Shown here piece after piece: positions 32,836 through 41,620 of a stretch of DNA of 64,000 nucleotides. Position numbers and translations under genes: made by a program. Every line of letters begins with the position of its first letter. Positions within the stretch are counted from its first letter, which is position 1. The stretch comes from Parafrankia irregularis (GTDB taxonomy: Bacteria > Actinomycetota > Actinomycetes > Frankiales > Frankiaceae): contig NZ_FAOZ01000012.1 in the NCBI RefSeq assembly GCF_001536285.1, positions 62,001 to 126,000 on the forward strand, given 5' to 3'. The notes under the pieces were generated by a model. It saw only the letters and a list, made by a program, of their open reading frames with translations, had not been told where the DNA came from and did not search any database.

Positions 32836-34101
32836 TCAGCCCGCGGCGGTCGCGTGGCGCTGCCTGTAGAGCTCCGCCCATTCCTTGCGGGGGCGCACGG
32901 CGGTGTCGACGTCGGTGGCCTTGGCCCGCAGGGCACCGACCGTCACCTGCTCCCGCGGCAGGCCGCGGAACGGGTCCCAGTCGAAGAACCGGCAGGAGTT
33001 CTGCCAGGTGATCTTGTCGATGTCCTCGTCGGAGGCGCCGGCGCCGACCATCTCGGCCATGACCTGCTCGGGAGCGTCCGGCCAGATCGAGTCGGAGTGC
33101 GGGTAGTCGCACTCCCAGGCGATGATGTCGATGCCGATGTCGTGGCGCACCTTGAGGGCCACCGGGTCGGTCACGTAACAGGCCAGCGAGTGCTCACGGA
33201 ACACCTCGCTGGGCAGCTTGCCGCCGAAGTCACGGCGCAGCCACTTCTGGTTGGTGTAGTGGCGGTCGCAGCGGCTCAGGTAGAACGGGATCCAGCCGAT
33301 CCCGGCCTCCGACCAGGCGATCTTCAGCGCCGGGTAGTCCCGCATCGCGGGGCCCCACAGCAGGTCCTGGGCGGCGAGGGTGGAGACCTGCGTCGCCAGG
33401 ATGATGAAGTTGTCGATCGGGGCGTCGGAGGGCTGCTTGAGCGCGCCGAAGCCCTGCCCGATGTGCAGACACATGACCGTGCCGGTCTCGGCCAGGGCCG
33501 CGAACACCGGGCCCCAGTGGTCGAGGTCGTGGTAGCTGGGCAGGCCCTCGATGTGCGGCAGCTCGGGCATCGAGACCGCCGGGCAGCCCTTCGCCGAGAT
33601 CCGCCGGATCTCGGCGACCATCAGCTGCGTGTCCCAGGTGGGCAGCAGCGCGAGCGGGATGAACCGGCCCGGGTAGGCCGCCGCCCATTCGTCGATGTGC
33701 CAGTCGTTGTACGCCTGGACCATCACGTGGGCGAGCTCGTTGCGGCCACGGCCGAGGTTGCCGGCGCTGAACCCGGGGAAGGTCGGGAAGCACATCGACC
33801 CGAAGATCCCGTTGCGGTCCATGTCGCGGACCCGCTCATGGATGTCGTACGCGCCCGGGCGCATCTCCGGGTAGCCGGCGGGGTCGAGGCCCCACTCCTC
33901 CGCCGGCCACGACACGACCGCGTTGAGCGACAGTGTGCCGGTGCGGTTGCCGTTGAACTCCCAGGACTGGAAGCCCTCCTCGGTCGTCACGACCTTGGGC
34001 GCCTGGTCGGCCCACTTCGCCGGCACGTGCCGGACGAACATGTCGGGTGGCTCGACGACGTGGTCGTCGATGCTCACCAACACCATGTCCTCGGTCTTCA
34101 T
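32836..34101 (-). CDS. Amidohydrolase-family (ACMSD/amidohydrolase_2-like) enzyme
   Basis: A 421-residue TIM-barrel metal enzyme. The N-terminal metal site is IDDHVVEP (Asp12, His14); later ligands are probably in CLHIGQG and in WECDYPHSDS. This group includes decarboxylases and C-C hydrolases, not only amidases. ATG at 34101 shares a base with the stop of the acyl-CoA dehydrogenase gene (TGATG), so it is the last gene of a three-gene operon: amidohydrolase (35303), dehydrogenase (34101), amidohydrolase (32836). Likely acts on a CoA-pathway intermediate. Confidence 0.88.
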   Translation of the reverse strand: MKTEDMVLVSIDDHVVEPPDMFVRHVPAKWADQAPKVVTTEEGFQSWEFNGNRTGTLSLNAVVSWPAEEWGLDPAGYPEMRPGAYDIHERVRDMDRNGIFGSMCFPTFPGFSAGNLGRGRNELAHVMVQAYNDWHIDEWAAAYPGRFIPLALLPTWDTQLMVAEIRRISAKGCPAVSMPELPHIEGLPSYHDLDHWGPVFAALAETGTVMCLHIGQGFGALKQPSDAPIDNFIILATQVSTLAAQDLLWGPAMRDYPALKIAWSEAGIGWIPFYLSRCDRHYTNQKWLRRDFGGKLPSEVFREHSLACYVTDPVALKVRHDIGIDIIAWECDYPHSDSIWPDAPEQVMAEMVGAGASDEDIDKITWQNSCRFFDWDPFRGLPREQVTVGALRAKATDVDTAVRPRKEWAELYRQRHATAAG

Positions 34102-35306
34102 CAGGACGCTCCCCTCACGCCCGCCGCTCCCGGTGCCGCCGCGTCCCGCAGCAGCTGGCGGGCGATGACGAGCTGCTGGATCTGACTGGTTCCCTCGTAG
34201 ATGCGGAACAATCGCGCGTCCCGGTAGAACCGTTCTACCGGAACTCCGCGCATGTAGCCCGCGCCGCCGTGGATCTGCACCGCGCGGTCGGCGATGCGCC
34301 CGACCGCCTCCGAGGCGAAGTACTTCGCGCAGGACGGGCCGATCCGCGTGTCGCTGCCGTCGTCGAAGGCGGCGGCGGTCTGCGTCACCAGGGCCCGGGC
34401 GGCGTACAGGTCGGTGGCCGAGTCGGCGAGCAGCCCCTGGATGAGCTGGTAGGCGCCGATGACCTGCCCGCCCTGCGACCGGCTGGCCGCGTAGGCGACG
34501 GATTCGTCGACGAGGCGCTGCGCCATGCCGACGCACAGCGCGGCGATGTGGATCCGACCGTGCGCGAGGCAGCGCATCGCCGTGCGGTAGCCGCGGCCTT
34601 CCCCGGCCTCGCCACCGACGAGGGTTTCCGACCCGACCCGGACGTCGTCGAAGTGGACGTCGGCCGTCAGCGACCCGGCCTGGCCCATCTTGACGTCCTT
34701 GGGTGCCACGCTCACCCCGGGGGTGGCGCGTTCGACCATGAAGACGCTGATGCCGTCGCCGCCGGTCGCCGCCGGGTCGGTGCGGGCGAAGACCATCAGG
34801 ACATCGGCGCTCGGCGCGTTGGTGATGTACCGCTTGGAGCCGTTGATGACCCAGCCGTCGTCCTTGCGCACGGCGGTGGTGGCCAGGCCCGCCGGGTCGG
34901 AGCCGGCGCCCTCCTCGGTGAGCGCGAAGGACGCCGTCCACTCCCCGGAGGCGATCTTCGGCAGGTAGGTCTGCTTCTGCTCCTCGGTGGCGCCTTCCAG
35001 CAGGACGTGCCCGGCGATGCCGTTGTTCGTCCCGAACATCGACCGGAACGACGGCGTGGTGTACCCGAGCTCGGCGACGAGGCGGACCTCCTCGCTCATC
35101 GACAGGCCCAGGCCCCCGTACTCCGCCGGGATGGCGAAGCCGAACAGGCCCATCCGCGCCGCCTCGGCCCGCAGCTCGGCCGGGATGGCGTCGGTCTGTT
35201 CGATCTCGGCCTCGGCGGGCACCACCCGCTCCCGCACGAACGCGCGGACGGCGGCGAGCACCTCGGCGAGGTCGCTCTCCCCCAGGCCCGACCCGGAACT
35301 CGTCAT
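34101..35306 (-). CDS. Acyl-CoA dehydrogenase
   Basis: A 401-residue FAD-dependent enzyme. It has FALTEEGAGSDPAGLATTAV and YITNAPSADVLMV, the flavin/substrate loops, SRSQGGQVIGAYQLIQG, AVQIHGGAGYMRGVPVERFYRDARL and YEGTSQIQQLVIAR, whose Glu is the catalytic base. It is complete and should oxidise an acyl-CoA to the 2-enoyl-CoA, passing electrons to ETF. ATG at 35306 overlaps the upstream stop (ATGA). Middle gene of the operon. Confidence 0.93.
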   Translation of the reverse strand: MTSSGSGLGESDLAEVLAAVRAFVRERVVPAEAEIEQTDAIPAELRAEAARMGLFGFAIPAEYGGLGLSMSEEVRLVAELGYTTPSFRSMFGTNNGIAGHVLLEGATEEQKQTYLPKIASGEWTASFALTEEGAGSDPAGLATTAVRKDDGWVINGSKRYITNAPSADVLMVFARTDPAATGGDGISVFMVERATPGVSVAPKDVKMGQAGSLTADVHFDDVRVGSETLVGGEAGEGRGYRTAMRCLAHGRIHIAALCVGMAQRLVDESVAYAASRSQGGQVIGAYQLIQGLLADSATDLYAARALVTQTAAAFDDGSDTRIGPSCAKYFASEAVGRIADRAVQIHGGAGYMRGVPVERFYRDARLFRIYEGTSQIQQLVIARQLLRDAAAPGAAGVRGAS

Positions 35307-36481
35307 ACCTGGATCAGCCGGGAGAGGTTGCCGCCGAGGATGAGGGCCTTCTCCTCCTCGGTGAGGTCGGTCAGCTCACTGAAGAAGCCGGCCGGGTCGG
35401 CCAGGCCCTCCGGGTGCGGGTAGTCGGAGCCGAACAGGACGCGCTCCACGCCGAGCAGGCCGGCGAGCTCGGCCATGTTCTCCTCCCAGAACGGGCTGAC
35501 GTGGATGTTGCGCCGCAGCACCGACACCGGCTCCTCGGGGAACAGGTGCGGGTGCTTCTTGTAGGCGTTCTTCAGCGACTTGATCAGCGGGGCGACCCAG
35601 TCCGCGCCGTTCTCGACGATGGCCACCTTCAGCCTCGGGAACCGGGACAGCGCACCGTGGCAGATCAGCGCGGAGACGGTGTCCTCGATCGGGCGCCACT
35701 GGCTGATCATCCGGAAGGCGTCGGGCTGGAAGGGCAGGTACTCGCGGTTGGCGCCCTCCCAGTCCTGGGTGTAGCGGTTGTAGCCGCTGTCGGACGAGTG
35801 GAACGCGACCAGCACGCCGGACTCCTCGACCCGCTTCCAGAACGGGTCGAACTCGGGCAGCCCAGGGGAGCGGGAGCCGCCGGGGCCGGGCACCGGCGCG
35901 GGCCGGATGAGGATCGCGCGCGCTCCGCGCTCCAGCACCCACTCGAGCTCCTCGATCGCCTTCTCGACGATCGGCAGGGTGATGACCGGAGTGGAGAAGA
36001 TCCGGTTCTCGTAGTTGAACTGCCAGGTCTCGTACATCCACTCGTTGAGCGCGTGGATGACGACGTGGGTCAGCTCGACGTCGTCCCGCATGCGCTCCTC
36101 GAGCAGGCTCGCCAGGGTCGGGAACATCAGCGAGCGCTCGATGCCCTGCTCGTCGAGCAGGGCCAGTCGCGACACCGGCTCCCGGAAGGCCGGGATGGAC
36201 CGCATCGGCTTGCCGATGATCTCCCGGTACGACTTGCCCTCCGGGTTGCCGTTGCGGAAGTAGTCCTCCTGCGCCCCCGGCCGCGCGACGACCTCGAACG
36301 TGGGGTTGGGGATGTAGTCGCTGATCTGCCCCTTGACGGCGATCTTGGTCCGGCCGTCGACCTGCACGTAGCGGATCGCCGACCGGTACCGCTCGGGCAG
36401 GAACTTGGTGAACGCCTCTTCGGTCTCGTACATGTGGTTGTCCGCATCGAAAATCGGATACGGGGACACACTCGACGGCAT
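35303..36481 (-). CDS. Amidohydrolase-family (amidohydrolase_2-like) enzyme
   Basis: A 392-residue enzyme. It starts MPSSVSPYPIFDADNHMYE with the D-x-H metal motif (Asp14, His16) and has CHGALSRFPRLKVAI, then FGSDYPHPEG near the end. It resembles the plus-strand protein at 58869 (FDADNHYWE, FGSDWPHAEG). ATG at 36481 follows GGGAAGGATC. The promoter TTGCTT-N17-TATATT (36654-36682) and the operator motif (36635-36663) lie about 165 bases upstream. First gene of the operon. Confidence 0.9.
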   Translation of the reverse strand: MPSSVSPYPIFDADNHMYETEEAFTKFLPERYRSAIRYVQVDGRTKIAVKGQISDYIPNPTFEVVARPGAQEDYFRNGNPEGKSYREIIGKPMRSIPAFREPVSRLALLDEQGIERSLMFPTLASLLEERMRDDVELTHVVIHALNEWMYETWQFNYENRIFSTPVITLPIVEKAIEELEWVLERGARAILIRPAPVPGPGGSRSPGLPEFDPFWKRVEESGVLVAFHSSDSGYNRYTQDWEGANREYLPFQPDAFRMISQWRPIEDTVSALICHGALSRFPRLKVAIVENGADWVAPLIKSLKNAYKKHPHLFPEEPVSVLRRNIHVSPFWEENMAELAGLLGVERVLFGSDYPHPEGLADPAGFFSELTDLTEEEKALILGGNLSRLIQV

Positions 36482-36634
36482 GGAGATCCTTCCCTGGCTG
36501 GTCCGCCGGCTCACCGGCCGGCTGATCTGCTGATCTGCCGGCCCGAGGCGGTGGTTCGTCGCGGTCGTGGTCACGGTGGCGGTAGCAGCGCGTACACACC
36601 GTCACGCAACGGGCCGCAGCCGATACCAGTAAGC

Positions 36635-36663
36635 TATATGCAATGTTGACGTCAATATAGGAA
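36635..36663. promoter_or_regulatory. Operator of the catabolic regulon, site A
   Basis: The core TTGACGTCAA (36646-36655) is a perfect palindrome. The minus-strand 17-mer ATATTGACGTCAACATT overlaps the -10 of the promoter for the minus-strand operon. The whole 29-bp stretch agrees with site B (42763-42791) at 25 of 29 positions. It also faces the plus-strand crotonase gene at 36715. Confidence 0.75.
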
Positions 36664-36682
36664 ACTGCCAACCTCGAAGCAA
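36654..36682 (-). promoter_or_regulatory. Promoter of the 36481-32836 operon
   Basis: On the minus strand TTGCTT (36682-36677), a 17-base spacer and TATATT (36659-36654). The identical arrangement occurs at the 42774-41617 gene, which supports both. Confidence 0.65.
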
Positions 36683-36714
36683 CGTCGACATTCGTGTGAT
36701 CTCCAGGGAGTGAC

Positions 36715-37503
36715 GTGAGCGAGCGCGAGGAACCGAGCAGTCCGCTGATCGTCGAGGCCCGCGGTGCGGTGCGAGTCGTGACGCTGAACCGCCCCGACGC
36801 CTACAACGCCGCCGACGAGAGCCTGCACCGCGCGCTCGCCGAGCTGTGGCCGGCGCTCGCCGCGGACCCGGACATCCGCGCCGTCGTCCTCACCGGCGCC
36901 GGTGGCGCCTTCTCCGCCGGGGGCGACCTCGGCCTGCTCGACCGCATGGTCCGCGATCCGCGGCTGCGGGCCGACGTGATGGCGGAGGCCGCCGACATCG
37001 TCCGTGGGATGACCTCCGTGCGGGTTCCCATCGTCAGCGCCGTCAACGGCCCCGCGGTGGGGCTCGGCTGCAGCCTGGCCTCCATGAGCGACCTCGTCGT
37101 CGTCGAGGAGCAGGCGTACTTCGCCGACCCGCACGTCATGCTGGGCCTGGTCGCCGCCGACGGCGGTGCGCTGATGTGGCCACAGCTCACCAGCCTGCTG
37201 CGCGCCAAGGAGTTCATCCTGCTCGGCGACCGGATCCCGGCACAGGAGGCACTGGCACTGGGGCTGGCGAACCGGGTCGTGGCGAAGGGCACCGCCCTGT
37301 CGACCGCACTGGAGCTCGCGGACCGCATCGCCGCGCTGCCGCCGCAGGCTGTCATCGCGAGCAAGGCGCTGCTCAACGACGGCATCCGGCGGGCCGTCGA
37401 GGGGCTGCTGACCACCGCGCTCGACAGCGAGACCGCGTCCTTCGACGAGCCCGCGTTCCAGCGCAACCTGGCCCGGATGCTGAGCCGGACCGGATCGGCC
37501 TGA
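36715..37503 (+). CDS. Enoyl-CoA hydratase/isomerase family protein
   Basis: A 262-residue crotonase. NRPDAYNAADESLHRA and GAGGAFSAGGDLGLLDRMVRD supply the first oxyanion-hole segment, and GPAVGLGCSLASMSDL the second. The catalytic region has MLGLVAADGGALMWP without the usual PE...G Glu, and the second Glu region is LLRAKEFILLGDRIP with Glu present. So it may be an isomerase-like or one-Glu crotonase. GTG at 36715 follows CCAGGGAG. It is two bases from the CoA-ligase gene, so both are likely cotranscribed. Confidence 0.88.
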   Translation: MSEREEPSSPLIVEARGAVRVVTLNRPDAYNAADESLHRALAELWPALAADPDIRAVVLTGAGGAFSAGGDLGLLDRMVRDPRLRADVMAEAADIVRGMTSVRVPIVSAVNGPAVGLGCSLASMSDLVVVEEQAYFADPHVMLGLVAADGGALMWPQLTSLLRAKEFILLGDRIPAQEALALGLANRVVAKGTALSTALELADRIAALPPQAVIASKALLNDGIRRAVEGLLTTALDSETASFDEPAFQRNLARMLSRTGSA

Positions 37504-37504
37504 C

Positions 37505-39331
37505 ATGGGGACGGCCGTGGGGAACAAGCCCGGACCGGACCAGCCGCGCGACCCGTCCGCCCAGCCGGCCCTCGGCGGGCCGGGGCCGGTGTCGCCGGGG
37601 CTGGCATCGACGGAACTGGCGTCGCCGGGAGTGGCGTCGCCGGGAGTGGCGTCGCCGAGACGGGTGCCGCCGGAGCTGGCGGCGCGCTACCGGGCGGATG
37701 GCCAGTGGGACGGCCGCGGCCTGGCCGACGGTGTCGAGGCAACCGCGGCCCGGCGACCGGGCGCGCTGGCGCTCGCGGACAACGAGCGAGCGCTGACCGG
37801 CGCCCAGCTCGCCGCGGCCGTCGCCGCCGGGGTGGACCTGCTCGCCGAGCACGGAATGCGGGCCGGTGACGGCGTCGTGCTCGTCAGCGGCAACACCCGC
37901 CACGGGGTGATCGCCTACCACGCGCTGCTGCGGGCCGGGGCCACCGTGGTCGTGCTCGACCGGCGCTGCGGGGCCGCGGAGGTGCGCCACGCGCTGGCCG
38001 TGCTGCCGTCCCGGCCCTTCGTCATCGTGCCCACCGGGGAACGGGACCGCCTCGGCGAGGCCCTGGCCACCGCCGACGTCCTGGCCCTCGACCTCTTCGA
38101 CGGGCCTGCCACGGCCGGCGACCCGCCGGCGGTGCGGTGGGCCGAGCCGGACCGGGACCGGCCGGCGGTGATCCTGTTCAGCTCGGGCACCACCGGCCGA
38201 CCGAAGGGCGTGCTCCACTCGCTCAACACCCTCACCGCCGGTGCCGCGAACATGGCGCGCATCACCTCCGCCGACGACAGCGCCGTCGTGTTCCTCGTCA
38301 GCCCGCTGACCAGCATCACCGGCCTGATGCAGCTGCATCTCGCGGCCGACCAGGGCGGTGCGCTCGTGCTGGAGGACCGGTTCGAGCCGGCGGCGACCCT
38401 GCGGCGGCTGAACGACGTCGGCGCGACGCTGCTCGGTGGTGCGCCGGTCATCGCCGAACGGCTGCTCGCCGCCGCGACCCGCGCGAAGCCGAGCACCGAC
38501 ACCGCCAGCGGCTCCGGTACCGCCAGTGGCTCCGGTACTGACGGCGGCACCGGTACTGACGGCGACACCGGGGGTGACGCCGAGGCCGACTCCGGTGACG
38601 GCGTCGGTATCGGCCTGCGGACGCTCGCGCTGGGTGGCTCGATGCTGCCGCGCCCGCTGCTCGAGCTGGCGTCGCGCACGTTCGGCATCGAGATCGCCCG
38701 GGTCTACGGCTCCTCCGAGGCGCCGAACTTCTCCGGGAGCCTGCCCTCCGACGAACTGGAGCGCCGGCTGGCGGACGACGGCGCGCTCATGCCCGGCGGC
38801 GAGGTACGCGTCGGGTCCGCCGCCCACCCCCGGGAAGGCCTGCTGCGAGGGCCGAGCGTCTTCCTCGGCTACCTCGACCCGGCCGACGACGAGGCCGCCT
38901 TCGAGGGCGACTGGTACCGCAGCGGCGACCAGATCGACACCGACTCCGGCCGGCTCACCATCGTCGGGCGGCTCAAGGAGGTCGTGAACCGCAACGGCCT
39001 GAAGATCGCGCTCAGCGAGATCGACGCCGCCGTGCAGGGCCTGGCGGGGGTGACCGAGTTCGCGTCCTTCGGGCTTCCCGACGCCACGACCGGCGAGCGG
39101 CTCGCGGTCGCGGTCGTCGTGGCGGACGGTGCCACCGTCACGCTGGACGACGTCCTGACGCATCTGCGCGCCGGTGGTCTCGCCACCCGCAAGCTGCCTG
39201 AGCAGCTGGTCCGCTGGGACGGACCACTCCCCCGGACCGCCTCGGGAAAGATCGTGCGCTCCACCCTCGCCCGCGACGCGGCGGCACACCCCGGCGATCT
39301 CGCGGAACGGCTGCACGACCACCCGCGCTGA
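37505..39331 (+). CDS. Acyl-CoA synthetase / AMP-dependent ligase
   Basis: A 608-residue ANL-family ligase. The AMP-binding P-loop ILFSSGTTGRPKGVLHS, YGSSEAPNF, DWYRSGDQIDTDSG and the C-terminal GRLKEVVNRNGLKIALSEID and PRTASGKIV are all present, so it is a complete adenylating enzyme. Two low-complexity insertions lie in it: N-terminal repeats of ASPGV (residues about 38-50) and an acidic Gly/Ser/Thr/Asp insert (residues about 330-370, TASGSGTASGSGTDGGTG). These may be surface loops. ATG at 37505 is 2 bases after the crotonase stop. Activates the carboxylic acid substrate of this block. Confidence 0.92.
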   Translation: MGTAVGNKPGPDQPRDPSAQPALGGPGPVSPGLASTELASPGVASPGVASPRRVPPELAARYRADGQWDGRGLADGVEATAARRPGALALADNERALTGAQLAAAVAAGVDLLAEHGMRAGDGVVLVSGNTRHGVIAYHALLRAGATVVVLDRRCGAAEVRHALAVLPSRPFVIVPTGERDRLGEALATADVLALDLFDGPATAGDPPAVRWAEPDRDRPAVILFSSGTTGRPKGVLHSLNTLTAGAANMARITSADDSAVVFLVSPLTSITGLMQLHLAADQGGALVLEDRFEPAATLRRLNDVGATLLGGAPVIAERLLAAATRAKPSTDTASGSGTASGSGTDGGTGTDGDTGGDAEADSGDGVGIGLRTLALGGSMLPRPLLELASRTFGIEIARVYGSSEAPNFSGSLPSDELERRLADDGALMPGGEVRVGSAAHPREGLLRGPSVFLGYLDPADDEAAFEGDWYRSGDQIDTDSGRLTIVGRLKEVVNRNGLKIALSEIDAAVQGLAGVTEFASFGLPDATTGERLAVAVVVADGATVTLDDVLTHLRAGGLATRKLPEQLVRWDGPLPRTASGKIVRSTLARDAAAHPGDLAERLHDHPR

Positions 39332-39459
39332 GCACAGCAGGACTGGGACAGCGGGCTGGGACAGCGGGGCTGACGCCGGCCGGGCCGTCCGGGCCCGCCG
39401 GCGACACGCCGAAAGTTACGATCATCGCCGCGTCAACCGTTGCCAACGCCACATCTACA

Positions 39460-39476
39460 ATATCGACGTCGAACTG
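39460..39476. promoter_or_regulatory. Operator of the catabolic regulon, site C (upstream of TetR)
   Basis: ATATCGACGTCGAACTG contains the palindrome TCGACGTCGA at 39463-39472. It lies 145 bases upstream of the TetR gene, consistent with autoregulation. No convincing promoter overlaps it. Confidence 0.5.
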
Positions 39477-39620
39477 AATGTTCGTGCACCATGACACGGA
39501 CGTCCCGGGAGGGGACTGGTGCGATCCGGCCACCGAGGCCGGGCCTCCCTGACCCGTCACTGGTCACCAGGTTCCGGCACCGCCGGCCGAGCCGGTTGAC
39601 ATACGCCACGAGGAGCCGCC

Positions 39621-40307
39621 GTGCCGGAGCACACGCAACACGGGACCGCCACCCCCATCGCCCCCCGCCCGGCCCGCGACGACCAGGAGGTCGGCAAGCG
39701 GCGCGGCACCGGCCGCACCCGCCGCGGCCGCCAGACCCGCAGCCAGCTCGTCGACGCCGCCCGCACCGTGTTCGAGCGCGACGGCTTCCTGCACGCCCGG
39801 GTCGCCGACATCTGCGACCTGGCCGGCTTCTCGCACGGCTCCTTCTACACGTACTTCGTGTCCAAGGAAGAGATCTTCCGCGAGGTCGTCGACTCCGTGG
39901 AACTCGACCTGCTCAGTCCCGAGCCCTCCACCTCGACGGCCGACCCGGTCGAGCGGATCCGCGCCGCGAACCGGCACTACCTCGAGACGTACGCGACCAG
40001 CGCCAAGATCATGCACGTCATCCAGCAGGTCGCGACCTTCGACGAGGACGTCCACAAGATCCGCCTGCAGCGTCACGAGGTCTTCGCCCGCTCCATCGAA
40101 CGCCGGGTCGCCTCCATGCAGGACGCCGGCATCGCGGACCGCACCGTCGACCCCGCCTACGCCGCGCAGGCCCTCGGCGGCATGGTCGCCTACTTCGCCG
40201 ACCTGCTGTTCAACACCGACAACAGCGCCGGCTTCACCCTCGACAACGCGGTCGAGCAGCTCACGATCCTGTGGGCGAACGCGCTCGGAGTCCGCGCGAG
40301 CGACTGA
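39621..40307 (+). CDS. TetR-family regulator, candidate controller of the catabolic regulon
   Basis: A 228-residue protein. After a basic, Arg-rich N-terminus (residues 25-40) comes the HTH TVFERDGFLHARVADICDLAGFSHGSFYTYF. The ligand domain includes RIRAANRHYLETYATSAKIMHVIQQVA and FTLDNAVEQLTILWANALGV. GTG at 39621 follows ACGAGGAGCC. It is placed between the ligase gene and the acyl-CoA dehydrogenase pair. Its likely binding sites are the 17-bp motifs at 36642, 39460, 42770 and 58792. That assignment is by proximity and pattern only. Confidence 0.88.
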   Translation: MPEHTQHGTATPIAPRPARDDQEVGKRRGTGRTRRGRQTRSQLVDAARTVFERDGFLHARVADICDLAGFSHGSFYTYFVSKEEIFREVVDSVELDLLSPEPSTSTADPVERIRAANRHYLETYATSAKIMHVIQQVATFDEDVHKIRLQRHEVFARSIERRVASMQDAGIADRTVDPAYAAQALGGMVAYFADLLFNTDNSAGFTLDNAVEQLTILWANALGVRASD

Positions 40308-40332
40308 CGCGCCCGCTCCCCCAACCGGCACC

Positions 40333-40400
40333 CGCCCGGCCCGACCCGGCCCGACCCGACCCGGCCCGGCCGGCCCGCCCGGCCCGGCCCGGCCCGCCCG
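40333..40400. repeat. Low-complexity GC run
   Basis: Irregular reiterations of CCCGGCC and CCCGACC between two convergent genes. Probably slippage-generated; no coding or RNA features seen. Confidence 0.6.
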
Positions 40401-40448
40401 AAGAGTGAAGGATTCTGGTCGTGCCGGCGACCAAAATCCTTCACTCTT
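40401..40448. repeat. Recurrent hairpin element, copy 2
   Basis: The 21-base arms 40401-40421 and 40428-40448 pair with one mismatch (AAGAGTGAAGGATT... and ...AATCCTTCACTCTT). The tail TGCTCGGCAG also follows copy 3. It could terminate the TetR transcript. Confidence 0.7.
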
Positions 40449-40485
40449 GCTCGGCAGCGGGAAAACTCGAAGCCACAGCCCAGAG

Positions 40486-40529
40486 GAGCTGAGGATTTTG
40501 GCTGTGCCGACGACCGGGATCCTCAGCTC
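40486..40529. repeat. Recurrent hairpin element, copy 3 (overlaps a gene end)
   Basis: GAGCTGAGGATTTTGG (40486-40501) pairs with CCGGGATCCTCAGCTC (40514-40529), with mismatches in the inner part. It overlaps the last codons and stop of the minus-strand acyl-CoA dehydrogenase (40523-40529) and again carries the TGCTCGGCAG tail. Confidence 0.65.
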
Positions 40530-41620
40530 GTGCTCGGCAGCAGCGGCTGCGGCAGTCGCGGCGCGGTCCACAGCGCCGCCGCGGTCGTGTCGTCGTCCGC
40601 CTCACGCAGCCAGGCTCCGAGGCCGTGGGTCAGCTCGGCCGACGTGCCCAGCAGCGCGTCGAGGGCAAGCACCCGACTGTGGAAATGGTGGTGGGTGTGC
40701 TCGCTGGTGAACCCGATCCCGCCCAGCACCTGCAGCGCCCGCTCGCAGACCCGCCGGCCGTTGCGGCCCGCCAGCGCCTTGACGACCTCGTCGTGGCGGG
40801 GCGGCGCCGCCTCCACCCCGTCGAGGGCCGCCGCGGCGGTGGTGACCTTCTCCAGGGCGACGCAGTCGGTCTGCGCCCAGGCCAGCAGATGGCGCACGGC
40901 CTGGAAGGTGCCGATCGGCCGGCCGAACTGCTCGCGGGTGCGGGCGTAGGCCACGGCGAGCGCGAGCGCGCCCTCGGCCGCGCCCAGGATCTCCAGGGCG
41001 GCCGCGAGACGTCCGAGGAACCGGGCGCGGGCCCTGGCGACGGCGGCGTGCTCCTCGTCGACCGTGGGAACCCAGTGCGCCGGCCCGTGGATCACCTCAT
41101 GGAGCTCGAGGCGCCCGCTCACGGCCACCGGCCACAGTTCGACCTCGTCGGCCGGGACCACCGCGGCCCCGTGCCCGGGCCGGTCGATGAGCAGCGCCGT
41201 GCCAGCCATGCCGATCGCGCCGGCCGGGTCCGCGACATCCCCCACGACCATCAGCCGCTCGCCCCGACGGGCCGAGGTACGGCTGATCGTCGCGACGGCG
41301 GCGTCGGGGGGCAGGCCAGCCGCAGCGAGGAACGGCTGGGCCAGCAGGGCACCGAGCGCACGGGTGCCGGCCAGCTCCCGGCCCTGGGCGCGGAAGAGCG
41401 TCAGCGCGGCGACGCGGGCGTCACGGTCGTCCAGCTCGGGCAACAGGTCGAACCACCCCAGCTCCCGCAGCGGGTCATTGCGGGTGCCCGGACCGCCGTC
41501 AACCACGCCGGCGCCGTCCGGGCTGGCGTCGGCCTGGGCGCGCAGGGCCAGGCAGGCCGCGTCGAGGAACTCCTGGTCGGCCTGTTCCTGCAGGTCCCCG
41601 ACGTCACCGCCGCCGGTCAT
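40523..41620 (-). CDS. Acyl-CoA dehydrogenase-like subunit (second of a pair)
   Basis: A 365-residue acyl-CoA dehydrogenase-family protein with a reduced N-terminal domain. Residues resembling TREQFGRPIGTFQAVRH and QVLGGIGFTSEHTHHHFHS lie in the C-terminal domain; the Glu in TSEH may be the catalytic base, as in one subgroup of actinobacterial pairs. It overlaps the preceding acyl-CoA dehydrogenase gene (ATGA), and the two probably form an alpha2beta2 heterotetramer of the kind used for cyclic or branched acyl-CoAs. Part of the same block. Confidence 0.87.
   Translation of the reverse strand: MTGGGDVGDLQEQADQEFLDAACLALRAQADASPDGAGVVDGGPGTRNDPLRELGWFDLLPELDDRDARVAALTLFRAQGRELAGTRALGALLAQPFLAAAGLPPDAAVATISRTSARRGERLMVVGDVADPAGAIGMAGTALLIDRPGHGAAVVPADEVELWPVAVSGRLELHEVIHGPAHWVPTVDEEHAAVARARARFLGRLAAALEILGAAEGALALAVAYARTREQFGRPIGTFQAVRHLLAWAQTDCVALEKVTTAAAALDGVEAAPPRHDEVVKALAGRNGRRVCERALQVLGGIGFTSEHTHHHFHSRVLALDALLGTSAELTHGLGAWLREADDDTTAAALWTAPRLPQPLLPSTS

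Noticed and set aside
37373-39322. 649-codon minus-strand frame opposite the CoA ligase
   Set aside because: No family features; ligase motifs on the plus strand are complete.
40333-40400. GC-rich run as a possible origin or recombination site
   Set aside because: No DnaA boxes, no inverted structure of note; simple reiteration.
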